This document shows positions 35,388 through 45,016 of a DNA stretch of 64,000 nt, piece after piece (position 1 is the first letter of the stretch; every line of letters starts with the position of its first letter). A program made the position numbers and the translations under genes. The notes under the pieces are model-generated. The model was given only the letters and a program-made list of their open reading frames with translations, was not told where the DNA came from and did not search any database. The stretch comes from Gammaproteobacteria bacterium. Its GTDB lineage: Bacteria > Pseudomonadota > Gammaproteobacteria > Pseudomonadales > IMCC2047. Where the stretch lies: assembly GCA_021773395.1 (NCBI GenBank), contig JAJFKB010000010.1:1-64000 (forward strand), given 5' to 3'.

Positions 35388-36590
35388 CTAAGTAACGCCC
35401 TGATTCGCCAGCTCTTGTATTTCCTCAGCGGACAAACCCAGGATTCCAGCGAGCACCTCTTCATTGTGACTACCTAATTCCGGGCCTGGCCACTCGGTAG
35501 AACCAGGCGTTGAACCCAGTCTGGGCAAGATCGCCGGAATTTTTAACGGTTTGCCATTAATGCTTACCTGCTCAAACAGGCCGCGCTCGTTAAAGTGCGG
35601 ATCCTCAAACATGTCTGCTACGTTGTAGATCGGCCCCGCCGGTACACGATGCTCCTCGAGCAAACGTAATATTTCGTTGGAATCGTTGCCCACACACCAA
35701 CTTGCCAACAGCCCATCAATTTCCTGCTCATGCTCGACTCTTCCGGCATTCGTGGCAAACCTTGAATCCCGCGCAGCATCGGGCAATCCTGCCGCCTCCA
35801 TCAAACGTTGAAAAATCGAATCACCATTACCACCGATCACTACATGTTTGCCGTCTTTGCAGCGATAGGTATTGGTGGGTACGATCCCCGTGACTGTGGT
35901 TCCCGAAGGTTCGCGGATCACTCCGGCGCCATCATATTCGGGAACCACCGCTTCCATCAGATTAAACATGGATTCGTAAAGAGCGACGTCCACTACCTGA
36001 CCTTGATGATCCTCACTTCTATCTCGCGCAATAATCGCCAGGCAAATACCTAGTGCCGCATGTATTCCGGCAATAGTATCGCCAATACTCAGGTTGGGGC
36101 GTACCGGTGGGTCACCGGGAAAACCATTCACATAACGAAACCCGCTTATACCTTCGCAAACCGAAGCGAACCCCGCTTTTTTTGCATAGGGCCCAGTTTG
36201 GCCGTAACCTGAGATACGAGTGTAAACCAGCCCCGGATTGGATTGCTCAAATTGATTAGGGCCCAAACCCCATTTCTCCATCACCCCAGGACGGAAATTT
36301 TCAATCACCACATCGGCGCTATCGATTAACTCTTTCGCAAGAGCACTACCGGATTCTGCATTGAGATCAAGGGTGATACATTTTTTGTTACGCGCCAGAC
36401 TCCGCCACCAAAGCGACGTATTATCGCGTACTTCGCGCCAACCTCTGATGGGATCACCGCCTTTTGGGGGTTCAATTTTAATCACCTCAGCACCGAAATA
36501 ACCGAGCATACAGCCAGTAAAAGGGCCGGCTAACAGCTGGCCCAGTTCAATAACACGAATGCCGGAAAGTGGTTTTGTATTTTCTGTCAT
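35388..36590 (-). CDS. Class III (CaiB/BaiF) acyl-CoA transferase
   Basis: The about 400-residue protein has the N-terminal signature GIRVIELGQLLAGP, FGAEVIKIEPPKGGDP, and the Asp nucleophile in SIGDTIAGIHAALG near 175. The WWRSLARNKK segment is typical of members acting on dicarboxylic acids. ATG 36590 (MTENTK) is used; a second ATG at 36617 with AGGGA upstream would add nine residues and is a real alternative. It lies between kynU and the aldehyde dehydrogenase, which suggests a glutarate or succinate CoA-transfer step (inference). Confidence 0.82.
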   Translation of the reverse strand: MTENTKPLSGIRVIELGQLLAGPFTGCMLGYFGAEVIKIEPPKGGDPIRGWREVRDNTSLWWRSLARNKKCITLDLNAESGSALAKELIDSADVVIENFRPGVMEKWGLGPNQFEQSNPGLVYTRISGYGQTGPYAKKAGFASVCEGISGFRYVNGFPGDPPVRPNLSIGDTIAGIHAALGICLAIIARDRSEDHQGQVVDVALYESMFNLMEAVVPEYDGAGVIREPSGTTVTGIVPTNTYRCKDGKHVVIGGNGDSIFQRLMEAAGLPDAARDSRFATNAGRVEHEQEIDGLLASWCVGNDSNEILRLLEEHRVPAGPIYNVADMFEDPHFNERGLFEQVSINGKPLKIPAILPRLGSTPGSTEWPGPELGSHNEEVLAGILGLSAEEIQELANQGVT

Positions 36591-36671
36591 AGAAACGGTC
36601 TCTTGCGGAACATGCAATTCCCTATTATGCCGCTAAAAAAGCGAAGGGATACATGTTGTGCAATAAATAAG

Positions 36672-38135
36672 CTACTTATCAATACCACCCAAACACATAT
36701 ATTTAATTTCCAAGTAATCATCCATGCCGTATTTCGATCCTTCACGGCCGTTACCCGACTCTTTCACGCCACCAAAGGGCGCCATTTCATTGGAAATAAT
36801 GCCTTCATTGATCCCGACAATGCCATACTCCAAGGCTTCACCCACACGCCAGATGCGTCCGATATCGCGCGAGTAAAAGTAGCAGGCCAAACCAAACTCG
36901 GTATCGTTGGCCATGCGGATAGCTTCCTCTTCGGTGCTGAATTTAAACAGCGGCGCTATCGGCCCAAAAATCTCTTCACTAAACACGCGCATATCACTGG
37001 ATACGTTGCTTAGAATAGTCGGTTCGTAAAAACAGGCCCCCAGTTCCGAGCGCTTTCCACCGGACATGGCAATCGCGCCCTTTGCCAACGCATCCTGTAC
37101 CATTGCATCGACATCGGTAGCCGCACCTTCATTAACCAAAGGTCCGATAGTGACACCATCTTCCACGCCTACCCCAATCTTTAGCTGGGAAACCGCTTCG
37201 GCAAACTTAGCGGCAAATTCGTCATAAACGGAGTCCTGCACCAATATACGGTTGGCGCATACACAGGTCTGCCCAGCGTTACGGTATTTACTCACCATCG
37301 CTCCTTGCACCGCGGCATCCAGATCTGCGTCATCAAACACGATAAAGGGGGCGTTACCTCCCAGTTCCATTGAAGTTTTCTTCACGGTGCCGGCACATTG
37401 TTGAATCAACAATTTACCGACCTCGGTAGAACCTGTGAAAGTCAGCTTTCTCACAACAGGACTGCTGGTTAGCTCTGCCCCAATTTCTGACGTTATCCCT
37501 GCAACAATATTAATCACACCCGCGGGTATGCCTGCACGATCGGCCAACTCAGCCAATGCCAGTGCTGATAACGGTGTTTCATTGGCCGGTTTACAAACAA
37601 CCGTACAGCCCGCTGCCAGCGCGGGAGCAATCTTGCGAGTGAGCATAGCACTAGGGAAATTCCAGGGTGTTATACAAGCCACCACACCGACTGGCTGCTT
37701 AATGCAAACAACGCGTTTGTCATTCGATGGCTGCGGAATGGTATCACCGTAAATGCGCTTACCCTCTTCGGCGAACCATTCAATATAGCTGGCCCCATAG
37801 GCAATTTCGCCCCGCGCTTCGGCTAGAGGTTTACCCTGCTCTGCAGTCAATATTTGCGCTAAATCTTCCTGATTTTCCATAACCAGATTAAACCAGTTAC
37901 GCAAAAGCAGTGCGCGTTCTTTGGCTGTTTTCAGCCGCCATGCAACCATGGCCGATGCCGCGGCGCTGATAGCGCGCCTGGTTTCTGCCGCGCCGCAATG
38001 AGCAACGTCGGCCAGCGCATCGCCATTGGCCGGATTAGACACCGTAAACGTCTCACCGCTATTACTATCACACCAGGCTCCATCTCTATATGCCTGGTTG
38101 CGCAGTAAAGAGGAATCCCGTAACTCTATGCTCAT
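36672..38135 (-). CDS. gabD: NAD(P)-dependent succinate/glutarate-semialdehyde dehydrogenase
   Basis: The 487-residue aldehyde dehydrogenase has FTGSTEVGK, the general-base Glu in MELGGNAPFIVFDDADLD (about 255) and the nucleophile Cys in NAGQTCVCANR (about 289). The sequence is GabD/DavD-like. ATG 38135 has a GCAGG site upstream and is preferred to the ATG eight codons earlier, which has none. With the CoA-transferase next to it, glutarate semialdehyde is as likely a substrate as succinate semialdehyde. The Lrp regulator is divergent from it. Confidence 0.88.
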   Translation of the reverse strand: MSIELRDSSLLRNQAYRDGAWCDSNSGETFTVSNPANGDALADVAHCGAAETRRAISAAASAMVAWRLKTAKERALLLRNWFNLVMENQEDLAQILTAEQGKPLAEARGEIAYGASYIEWFAEEGKRIYGDTIPQPSNDKRVVCIKQPVGVVACITPWNFPSAMLTRKIAPALAAGCTVVCKPANETPLSALALAELADRAGIPAGVINIVAGITSEIGAELTSSPVVRKLTFTGSTEVGKLLIQQCAGTVKKTSMELGGNAPFIVFDDADLDAAVQGAMVSKYRNAGQTCVCANRILVQDSVYDEFAAKFAEAVSQLKIGVGVEDGVTIGPLVNEGAATDVDAMVQDALAKGAIAMSGGKRSELGACFYEPTILSNVSSDMRVFSEEIFGPIAPLFKFSTEEEAIRMANDTEFGLACYFYSRDIGRIWRVGEALEYGIVGINEGIISNEMAPFGGVKESGNGREGSKYGMDDYLEIKYMCLGGIDK

Positions 38136-38428
38136 GATAAGTACCTGCTTGTTTGTCATATCAAATTAAAGTGAAGAAATACTTCTGGATATTCCTTGCT
38201 ATGGATACAGCTCATAATGACAGATCTTTCCTGGCATTAACCTTTGATTGCGTGGAGGGGCTCAGCATTTCATGCTGAATATTTCTCTTATTTTGAAACA
38301 ATCTTTCAAAACAGTAATATTAACCCTTTGTTTAATTTAGTATTATTGACAATAAATAGTGCAAAATATAATTTTCTAATATTGAGAAAGCCCCCAAATA
38401 AGGCTTAACAGCGAGCAACCACCGCACG

Positions 38429-38923
38429 ATGAATCCTGAACATAGACTCGACCGTATCGATATTAATATTTTAGCGAATTTGCAAAACGATGGGCGGATG
38501 AGCAACGTCCATCTCTCAGAAGCCGTTGCACTTTCACCCAGCCCCTGCCTGCAGCGAGTTAAGCGGCTGGAAAAACTCGGATATATAACACGTTATGGTG
38601 CGGAGATTGACATCAACCTGATAGCCGAAACCATTCATATTTTTACACAAATGACACTATCGGAACATCGGTTGACGGATCACCAGCATTTTGAAAAGGA
38701 AATCACCAAAATACCACAAATTATGGAGTGCCATCTGGTGAGTGGTGGCGGGTTCGACTATTGGCTAAAGTTTGTTTGCCGCAGTATCCAGGACTACCAG
38801 CGTGTCATTGCAGAGATGCTGAATGCGGACCTGAAAATCATCAAATATCATAGCTTTGTAATTATGCGCTCTGTGATTAGCCGCCGGGATTATCCCATTA
38901 AAGAGCTGTGGGACAAAGGGTGA
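38429..38923 (+). CDS. Lrp/AsnC-family transcriptional regulator
   Basis: The 164-residue protein has an N-terminal HTH (LDRIDINILANLQNDGRMSN...LSEAVALSPSPCLQRVKRLEKLGYI) and a C-terminal RAM ligand-binding domain. It is divergent from gabD across a 293-base AT-rich gap, so it probably controls the gabD/CoA-transferase genes in response to an amino acid. I see no clear operator in the gap. Confidence 0.88.
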   Translation: MNPEHRLDRIDINILANLQNDGRMSNVHLSEAVALSPSPCLQRVKRLEKLGYITRYGAEIDINLIAETIHIFTQMTLSEHRLTDHQHFEKEITKIPQIMECHLVSGGGFDYWLKFVCRSIQDYQRVIAEMLNADLKIIKYHSFVIMRSVISRRDYPIKELWDKG

Positions 38924-38975
38924 TATCAACCAAGGAAACGCCTTAGTCCGCACCACCCTCTTTGCAACACCCAGA

Positions 38976-39836
38976 CTATTGCTTTTTAATTTTCACTTTT
39001 TTAACCTTTGTTTTACTACCTTTTTTTGTCTTGGTCACCTTTTTACTGCCGGCAGTCAGGCTCTTCTTACCGGTTTTGTTATTCTTGGTCACTTTGACGC
39101 CTTTGGTTACCCGCGTTGTTTTACCACCTACCTTGGTTGTCCTGGTAACTCTTGTTCGCTTAACCAGCGTAGAGGATCTGGGTGTGTAACTAATTCTTGC
39201 GGCGGGCCTTACCACACTCACTCTTTTCACATGGAATCTTGTAGGCCCCACATAATTCACAACACGCGTGTGGTAAACCGAAACTGCAGCTGGCCGCCAG
39301 GGGCGCCACCAGCTCGGATAAAAGCCAAAATAAAATCCAGAGCGATAAGGTCGGTAGACCGGCCCATACATCCAGCCAATCACCGGCCAGGCATGTATAT
39401 GCACACTCATCGGAGTAATATAAAAATCAGGGCCATAGACAACCGGATGTCCGTGCAGGTGCATCCGATATTCATTATCCGCGTAACGTTCAACCTCAAT
39501 GGTAGCCACATCCTGGAATTCATCTTTTGCCAAAGGCACCTGTAAGATAACCAGACGCGATGCCCCTTTTGATTCCTCCACTACCCGAATGAAATCAATT
39601 TCGCCATCCCGGTTAAGATCCAGGTTATTAATACCCAACGAAGGGTCATTCAGCGCACGCTCGAAAGACTCAATGTTTTTTGAGTTTTTAAAGAGCATGC
39701 TCACCGCTTTCAGATCCAGATCCTCAGCGACCTCCGATTCCGGTGCGACGATAGTCGTCTCACTATGTACGGGTCGAGAGGAGCACCCTGCTATTGTCCA
39801 GATTAAACAGACTATGATTAGAATCTTGCTTTTCAT
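38976..39836 (-). CDS. Lipoprotein with Lys/Thr-rich basic tail
   Basis: The 286-residue protein starts at ATG 39836 with AGGAGG seven bases upstream; the frame extends further but without support. A lipobox (WTIAGC, Cys about 17) follows a hydrophobic signal. The central part (about 35-190) has a His- and Tyr-rich stretch (MSVHIHAWPVIGWMYGPVYRPYRSGFYFGFYPSWWRPW). The last 70 residues are a very basic repeat-like tail of TRVTRTTKVGGK and KKVTKTKKGSK type. The function is unknown; a surface or nucleic-acid-contacting role is a guess. Confidence 0.7.
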   Translation of the reverse strand: MKSKILIIVCLIWTIAGCSSRPVHSETTIVAPESEVAEDLDLKAVSMLFKNSKNIESFERALNDPSLGINNLDLNRDGEIDFIRVVEESKGASRLVILQVPLAKDEFQDVATIEVERYADNEYRMHLHGHPVVYGPDFYITPMSVHIHAWPVIGWMYGPVYRPYRSGFYFGFYPSWWRPWRPAAVSVYHTRVVNYVGPTRFHVKRVSVVRPAARISYTPRSSTLVKRTRVTRTTKVGGKTTRVTKGVKVTKNNKTGKKSLTAGSKKVTKTKKGSKTKVKKVKIKKQ

Positions 39837-39906
39837 GATTGCCTCCTTTTTACTCTGACTGCAAACATCAGAGAGAATCTTCTTTATTATATTACAATGA
39901 AAGTCT

Positions 39907-41139
39907 TTACCCAGTTTGGAAAACACCCAAAAAATCCGACCCCGCAAAATCAGGAAATAACTCCTCAACGGGTATTCCCGCCGTACGATTCACCATTAGC
40001 TCTGCCAAAACGCTTCTATAATCCGTGGTGACTTCCAGATCTCCTGATGCATAAAGGGCATTATCGTCAAGTGTAGGCCAGTCGGTGTAAACATTGCCGC
40101 CATTAACATTACGTCCCATCGCCATCATGAAGCTGGCATGTCCATGGTCTGTACCACCGGATCCATTTTCGTAAGCGCGCCGTCCAAATTCGGTCATGGT
40201 AACCAGGGTAATTCCAGACATCATCTCGCCCATATCAGTACTAAAGGCCGCCAGACCCTGGGCAAACTCTGCGAGCAGTGAATTCAAAGTCGCAACTTCA
40301 CCCTCGTGGGTATCCCATCCGCCCAGGTTAATGCCCGCGACTTGAACACCCAATCCCGCGCGAATCATTTGTCCTACTTCCATCAGTTCGCGGCCAAAAC
40401 TGGTATCCGGATATTCTGCGTCATTTTCAACTGGATACTGTGCAGGATCGGCCAATTCCAGCGACTGTAACGCATCCAGCGTATTGACCGCCTGCTGATC
40501 CAACAACGAGTTACCACTAAAAAGTGCTGACAAGCGCGCTTGCAGTTCAGCTTTCTGACCGTCATCTGCCAGGAGATTAAATCCTTCAATACTGTTCATA
40601 GCAATTGAAGGCTCACTGTGCGCGAGACTCCTTGGCGCCGTACTCCCCATCGCCATGGCACGAAAGACCGCGTCCTCTTCCGGTACGCCGGTATAATCTA
40701 GATAGCGCCCAAACCAACCGGTATAGATGGTGTCGTTCTCCCCCAACCCACGCTCCATTAAGTCCTGGGACTCGAAGTGCGAATGACTGGGATTAGGCGA
40801 ACCGGCAGCATGAATTATCGCCAGCTCTCCCGATTGATAAAAGGGCAATAGCGGCGCCATTGAAGGATGCAGCCCAAAAAACCCATCTAGATCCAGTGCG
40901 GCACCTTCGACACCGCTATCAGGGGAAGGTATTGCCAGGGTTGGCCTAAGCTTCGAGTAGTTGGCATCACCATAGGGAGGAACAATATTCAGCGCATCTG
41001 CTCCACCGCGTAGATAGATAATAATCACCGTATCACCGGTTGCGATTGAACCATTCTCTGAGAAAACAATTCGCGGCATGTAAGCGGCGGCACCAGTAAC
41101 ACCCATCAATTTAAAAATCTGCCTGCGTGAAAGTTTCAT
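39907..41139 (-). CDS. DUF1501 family protein, Tat-exported
   Basis: The about 410-residue protein has a twin-arginine signal (SRRQIFKLMG near the start). The mature domain resembles the sulfatase/alkaline-phosphatase-like DUF1501 fold: YLRGGADALNIVPPYGD near 45, GRYLDYTG, MTEFGRRAYENGSGGTDHG near 320. ATG 41139 has GGAG at the better spacing; ATG 41145 is possible. It pairs with the DUF1800 protein upstream, a very common pair of unknown biochemical role in marine gammaproteobacteria. Confidence 0.85.
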   Translation of the reverse strand: MKLSRRQIFKLMGVTGAAAYMPRIVFSENGSIATGDTVIIIYLRGGADALNIVPPYGDANYSKLRPTLAIPSPDSGVEGAALDLDGFFGLHPSMAPLLPFYQSGELAIIHAAGSPNPSHSHFESQDLMERGLGENDTIYTGWFGRYLDYTGVPEEDAVFRAMAMGSTAPRSLAHSEPSIAMNSIEGFNLLADDGQKAELQARLSALFSGNSLLDQQAVNTLDALQSLELADPAQYPVENDAEYPDTSFGRELMEVGQMIRAGLGVQVAGINLGGWDTHEGEVATLNSLLAEFAQGLAAFSTDMGEMMSGITLVTMTEFGRRAYENGSGGTDHGHASFMMAMGRNVNGGNVYTDWPTLDDNALYASGDLEVTTDYRSVLAELMVNRTAGIPVEELFPDFAGSDFLGVFQTG

Positions 41140-41188
41140 TTCCATTTCTCCAAATAATATTGTCGATAGTTAGGCTGATAGTTCAGGC

Positions 41189-42724
41189 TTAACGATACTG
41201 AAAATAATTTGAGCTCAGCATCAATCCGATGAGGCCCGGAATTCGACTCTCCAGCTGCTGAGAATTCAGCAGTTCATCTACCGCCGCATTAGGTGCCAGG
41301 TACTCAATAAACATTTGCCGGTCCTGCTCCAGTAACTCTCGATGCAATAAATTTCTGGCCAAGGCATCCACAATATTGCCAGGACGCCAGTTTCGGCCAA
41401 TCAAAGAAAAATAATCGAAACGAATCCCTCTCAAATCCATATGCGCAAGAGCCAAAGCAAAGTTCCAGCGATTAAGCATGCCATTGGTCGAAGCCCAATA
41501 GCCCGCCACATCTGGATAACCATTGGGCGGCACCCAGTCAAAAGGCATCTGCCCTAAAGAGATCAAATAATCCCGAAGAATATTCCGCGATCCTCGCTCA
41601 AGAGTTGCGTTAACCCCTCGTAAGGCTGACCCGATGAATTCCATCGGTCGCTTAAGCTTTTCATCCGCTGATTGTGCAAATTCATCCGACAGAAAAATTG
41701 TCCACAACATCGCCTGGATATCTCCACCGGTATCCAGGAACGTATCTGCTACCAGTGATACCAGAGATTCGGTGGGGCTATCGGTGACAAAACGCCGTAC
41801 TAGTTTTTGTGCAATAAAATTTGCCGTCGAAGGGTGTTCTGCTAACAGGTCAATCACGGTTTCTCCATCATTGATACCTCCATTAGCAAGCAAACTGATA
41901 CCTAGCAGTGATTTTTCCCCTTCATCATGAAATTCCGGATAGAACTTAAACCGCCCCCGCTCGGCACCACGACGCCCCAGACTCCAGCCGGTCAGACAGC
42001 GCGACATCTCCTTTACATCCTCCTCGGTATAACCACCATCAACCCCCAGCGTATGTAGCTCCATCAACTCTCGCGCATAATTCTCATTAGGCGTACCGGC
42101 AATATTGGTATGATTATCCAGATAGACCAGCATGGCTGGGCTTTTGGTTGATGCCCTCAACAGCTCTTTAAAGTTACCCAGCGCATGGGGGCGAATAACA
42201 TCGCGGTCATCCGCAGTTTTCAGCAGCGCTACCGGGCCATCCTGATGATAGATACTAAAATGGTTAGACCAGAACTCAACCATCACCTCGTATAGCTGCC
42301 GCCGGCTATAAAGTGCGCGGAATACCGTGGCACTTTTCAGCTGACCAGACACCTCAAACTTCTGGAAGTCTATTAACTCACCCTGGGATAGATAAATCGT
42401 TGGGGTAAACTCTTGCAAATAGGATTCAACCGCCGAATCGTCAATGCTCTTCCAGTCCATCTGCTCTTCCAGATAAGTCTCTATACCGATGGACTCCATT
42501 CGACTCAACTCCTGTCGCTTAATGCCGAAACAGGTGCGACTCAACGCAATCACTTCGGCAGAAGGCGGAGGCAGTTCTTTATCTATAGCCCCTTCTATTG
42601 AGGTGCTACCTGCAGCCTCTTCTTCAGCTAACAACTTGCCTGCGGATAATGCGACGCCCGCCGCCATCAGACCGGCAGCTTTATTTATTCCGTTATTGAC
42701 AAAGTCTCGTCTCGTTGTTGTCAT
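41189..42724 (-). CDS. DUF1800 family protein, Tat-exported
   Basis: The 511-residue protein begins with a Tat-like signal (TTRRDFVNNG). ATG 42724 follows GAGGAA, and the longer frame lacks support. The mature domain has the DUF1800 motifs FWSNHFSIYHQDG (about 165), NENYARELMELHTLGVDGGYTEEDV (about 215-240), and WPxYPDVxGYW-like PPNGYPDVAGYWAS (about 420). It sits 50 bases upstream of its DUF1501 partner. The function is unknown. Confidence 0.85.
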   Translation of the reverse strand: MTTTRRDFVNNGINKAAGLMAAGVALSAGKLLAEEEAAGSTSIEGAIDKELPPPSAEVIALSRTCFGIKRQELSRMESIGIETYLEEQMDWKSIDDSAVESYLQEFTPTIYLSQGELIDFQKFEVSGQLKSATVFRALYSRRQLYEVMVEFWSNHFSIYHQDGPVALLKTADDRDVIRPHALGNFKELLRASTKSPAMLVYLDNHTNIAGTPNENYARELMELHTLGVDGGYTEEDVKEMSRCLTGWSLGRRGAERGRFKFYPEFHDEGEKSLLGISLLANGGINDGETVIDLLAEHPSTANFIAQKLVRRFVTDSPTESLVSLVADTFLDTGGDIQAMLWTIFLSDEFAQSADEKLKRPMEFIGSALRGVNATLERGSRNILRDYLISLGQMPFDWVPPNGYPDVAGYWASTNGMLNRWNFALALAHMDLRGIRFDYFSLIGRNWRPGNIVDALARNLLHRELLEQDRQMFIEYLAPNAAVDELLNSQQLESRIPGLIGLMLSSNYFQYR

Positions 42725-42885
42725 TATCACTTCCTCTCGTGTGCGGGTTATACTGCTAATAACGAGGTGCTTTCGGATTGGTTGACAAACTTTTTGAATT
42801 TTTTTAGAAATCGGACTACAGATCGACAAAATAGTAGCGCACGCTTGGTCAAGTCTGATACTGATATAGAGAGCTCTTACTGTAA

Positions 42886-43173
42886 ATGAATTGCTGGACC
42901 AAATGTAATCTCGGGGATGCCCTTTTAGCGGACCCGGCTATTGCCTCGACCGAAAAGAGTTTTGTTGATGCCTACAGGAAAGCAGGTATGCCTGCGAATA
43001 TGGCTGCCTTTATTCGTCATGAATCGGAAGGACGGTTACACTGTGAGGTAATAGTCTATTTTTCACCGTCAGCTATCAAAACCGCGCAAAAGCTGGGGGC
43101 AGTCGCCTGCCCAAAACCAGCAGCGGAAGGGCTAAGTTTATTGGCCGGCGACAGGAACTATTATTTCCTCTGA
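42886..43173 (+). CDS. Small protein, function unknown
   Basis: The 95-residue protein is not recognised. It contains four cysteines, including MNCWTKC at the start, and shows mixed alpha/beta character (SFVDAYRKAGMPANMAAFIRHE). No signal peptide is present. It is divergent from the DUF1800 gene. The about 160 bases after it hold nothing recognised. Confidence 0.5.
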   Translation: MNCWTKCNLGDALLADPAIASTEKSFVDAYRKAGMPANMAAFIRHESEGRLHCEVIVYFSPSAIKTAQKLGAVACPKPAAEGLSLLAGDRNYYFL

Positions 43174-43334
43174 TTTGATAATACGCGGTAAAAAACTGTA
43201 TAAATAGCCTCACCTGATGAGCAAAGCTATTAACATATAAAATAAAAGTGATGAAAATTCAGGACGTTCTATTTTTTCAGCTGTAGAATAGTTTTTAGTA
43301 GTACTTTGGGTTTCAATCTCAGCAAGCACTTAAA

Positions 43335-43982
43335 ATGGATAGCTTTCTACCTGGTCTTAACAAGCAAATATACAAAACCTTTATACTGGCGCTATCAATG
43401 CTTGCAACAATTGTTGCTGCTTGTATTTACTTCGATATCGATACGCACCTGGTAACTAGGGACGTCACAGCAATTGCCCAAATTCACCCACTATCCGGAA
43501 TTCTCTCAAACTTTGGCATATTACTTTGGTGTGCTGCGGCATCGGTCTGTTTCTTTTCATCCGCGCTTGTCGACAAAGCAGACCACAGAACATTTTCATT
43601 CTTGCTTTCGTCAGCGCTATTATCAACTTATCTTTTATTAGACGATGCTTTTTTAATCCACGAACAACTGGCTCCGAAATACCTGGGGATAGACGAGAAA
43701 ATGGTATTCAGCTTTATATTGATAGCCGTTATCTCTTACTTGGCCGTGTTCTATAGGATAATACAAAACACTGAATACCCCAGGCTGATAATCGCGCTCC
43801 TATTTCTTTCACTTTCCGTAGCAATCGATCTCCTTTTTGAATCCTGGTTATGGAAAAAAATAGGCCATTGGGAATTTTTACTGGAAGATGGCACAAAGTG
43901 GATCGGCATTTCGTTTTGGTGCAGCTATTATGTAAATACCTCCTCTCTGGCAATAAAAGGCCGGCAACCAAAAATCTCATAA
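43335..43982 (+). CDS. Integral membrane protein, function unknown
   Basis: The 215-residue protein has six likely membrane segments (about 14-35, 50-70, 82-101, 115-135, 142-165, 180-200). No motif identifies it. Acidic residues lie between helices 3 and 4 (LLDDAFLIHE). It converges on the DUF3106 gene, whose stop directly abuts it. Confidence 0.65.
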   Translation: MDSFLPGLNKQIYKTFILALSMLATIVAACIYFDIDTHLVTRDVTAIAQIHPLSGILSNFGILLWCAAASVCFFSSALVDKADHRTFSFLLSSALLSTYLLLDDAFLIHEQLAPKYLGIDEKMVFSFILIAVISYLAVFYRIIQNTEYPRLIIALLFLSLSVAIDLLFESWLWKKIGHWEFLLEDGTKWIGISFWCSYYVNTSSLAIKGRQPKIS

Positions 43983-44441
43983 TCACCGCACTAACTTTCT
44001 ATTCCCGCGAATCACCTGCTTTTTATGTTTGGGCGGCATTTTGCGCCACTGTTTGCGCAGTTTTTTCCGCTCCTTCGGCGGCAGTTTTTTAAATTGTTGG
44101 TGTGCCTTGCGCACACGCCGCTGTTGTTCTGGTGTTAGTTTTTTGAATTGCTGGTAACGCTGCCTGACACGCTTACGCTGATCTTCAGCTAGCGCCTGCC
44201 AGCGTTTGAATCGCTGCAAAGCCTGTTTTCTTTTATCCGGTGGCATTGTCGCTAAGCGACTGGCACCTTTTTGCAAAAGACGCTGTTTCTCTACGGGCAA
44301 TTGATCCCAGCGATCCGCAAATTTATGCAGAATATGCTGCTCCTGCTGAGGTAATTGATCCCAAGCAACGCCCTCCTCTGCATATACTGGCAATGCGAAC
44401 GAGACGGTCGCGAAAAGTAATAGTGCGGCAAACTTACTCAT
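43983..44441 (-). CDS. DUF3106 protein, exported and basic
   Basis: The 152-residue protein starts at ATG 44441 with a signal peptide (FAALLLFATVSFALPVYA). The mature part consists of repeated basic helices of the form WxxLPxxxRxxLxxxAxRW and KKLTPEQQRRVRKAHQQFKKLPPKER, the DUF3106 pattern. It is the last gene of the ECF-sigma/DUF3619 module, where it recurs in gammaproteobacteria. Its role is unknown; a CpxP/Spy-like periplasmic chaperone-type function has been speculated for such helical repeats but is not shown here. Confidence 0.8.
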   Translation of the reverse strand: MSKFAALLLFATVSFALPVYAEEGVAWDQLPQQEQHILHKFADRWDQLPVEKQRLLQKGASRLATMPPDKRKQALQRFKRWQALAEDQRKRVRQRYQQFKKLTPEQQRRVRKAHQQFKKLPPKERKKLRKQWRKMPPKHKKQVIRGNRKLVR

Positions 44442-44655
44442 CAGTTTTTGCCTCACTGTTTGCAGTTGCCGCCTGTTTAGCTGTCTCTGACAAAGGCATG
44501 CTTTCAATCTCATCCGGCGCAATCCAATCACCATCGGCGGTTTCCCAGCTACCGAGAAACTCCAGGAAAGCTTCATCGAACATGGCTTCCTCATCATCCG
44601 CGCTTACCGCAGAAACCAACAGACAAAAGCTGAGTATCCAAGCTTTACGCCTCAC
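44434..44655 (-). CDS. Small exported acidic protein of the sigma-factor module
   Basis: The frame is open from 44727, but the sequence after GTG 44655 (VRRKAWILSFCLLVSAVSA) is a clean signal peptide, so the start is placed there, overlapping the end of the DUF3619 gene by 11 bases. The mature 55 residues are acidic (DDEEAMFDEAFLEFLGSWE). It overlaps the DUF3106 gene start by eight bases. The family is not recognised beyond its recurring place in this module. Confidence 0.6.
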   Translation of the reverse strand: MRRKAWILSFCLLVSAVSADDEEAMFDEAFLEFLGSWETADGDWIAPDEIESMPLSETAKQAATANSEAKTDE

Positions 44656-45016
44656 CCGGGGTTGAGTTTTGCTGATCCAACCAGATGTAAAAGTCCAACT
44701 CTTCATAAAATTCAATGCTTTCTTCATCCGCTAATAATTCAGCGTCCGCCAGGCCCGCGACGAAATCCTGCGAGTAGTTATTTTCGCCCGGCCACAAAAG
44801 CATTAGTGTAACAGACATTGCTGCAGTGGTAGCAACACCTGCGGCCCAACCGAGATTCGAGCCAAACCTTGACCTCTTTCGCTGCATTGACTCTAGTGCC
44901 TGCGCACGTACCTGCCGCAATCTGGATAAAGTCGCGCCATCCAGTTGTTCGGCCTGCCGATCCAGTACAGCTTTTAATTTCTGATCTAGCGGATCATTGT
45001 GCTCATTATGACTCAT
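44645..45016 (-). CDS. DUF3619 family membrane protein (putative anti-sigma factor)
   Basis: The 123-residue protein has a cytoplasmic N-terminal half (LDRQAEQLDGATLSRLRQVRAQAL), one membrane segment at about 55-75 and a short acidic outside part. The start overlaps the sigma-factor stop (ATGA). Position and topology suggest it anchors or restrains the sigma factor; this is inferred, as the family has no proven function known to me. Confidence 0.75.
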   Translation of the reverse strand: MSHNEHNDPLDQKLKAVLDRQAEQLDGATLSRLRQVRAQALESMQRKRSRFGSNLGWAAGVATTAAMSVTLMLLWPGENNYSQDFVAGLADAELLADEESIEFYEELDFYIWLDQQNSTPGEA

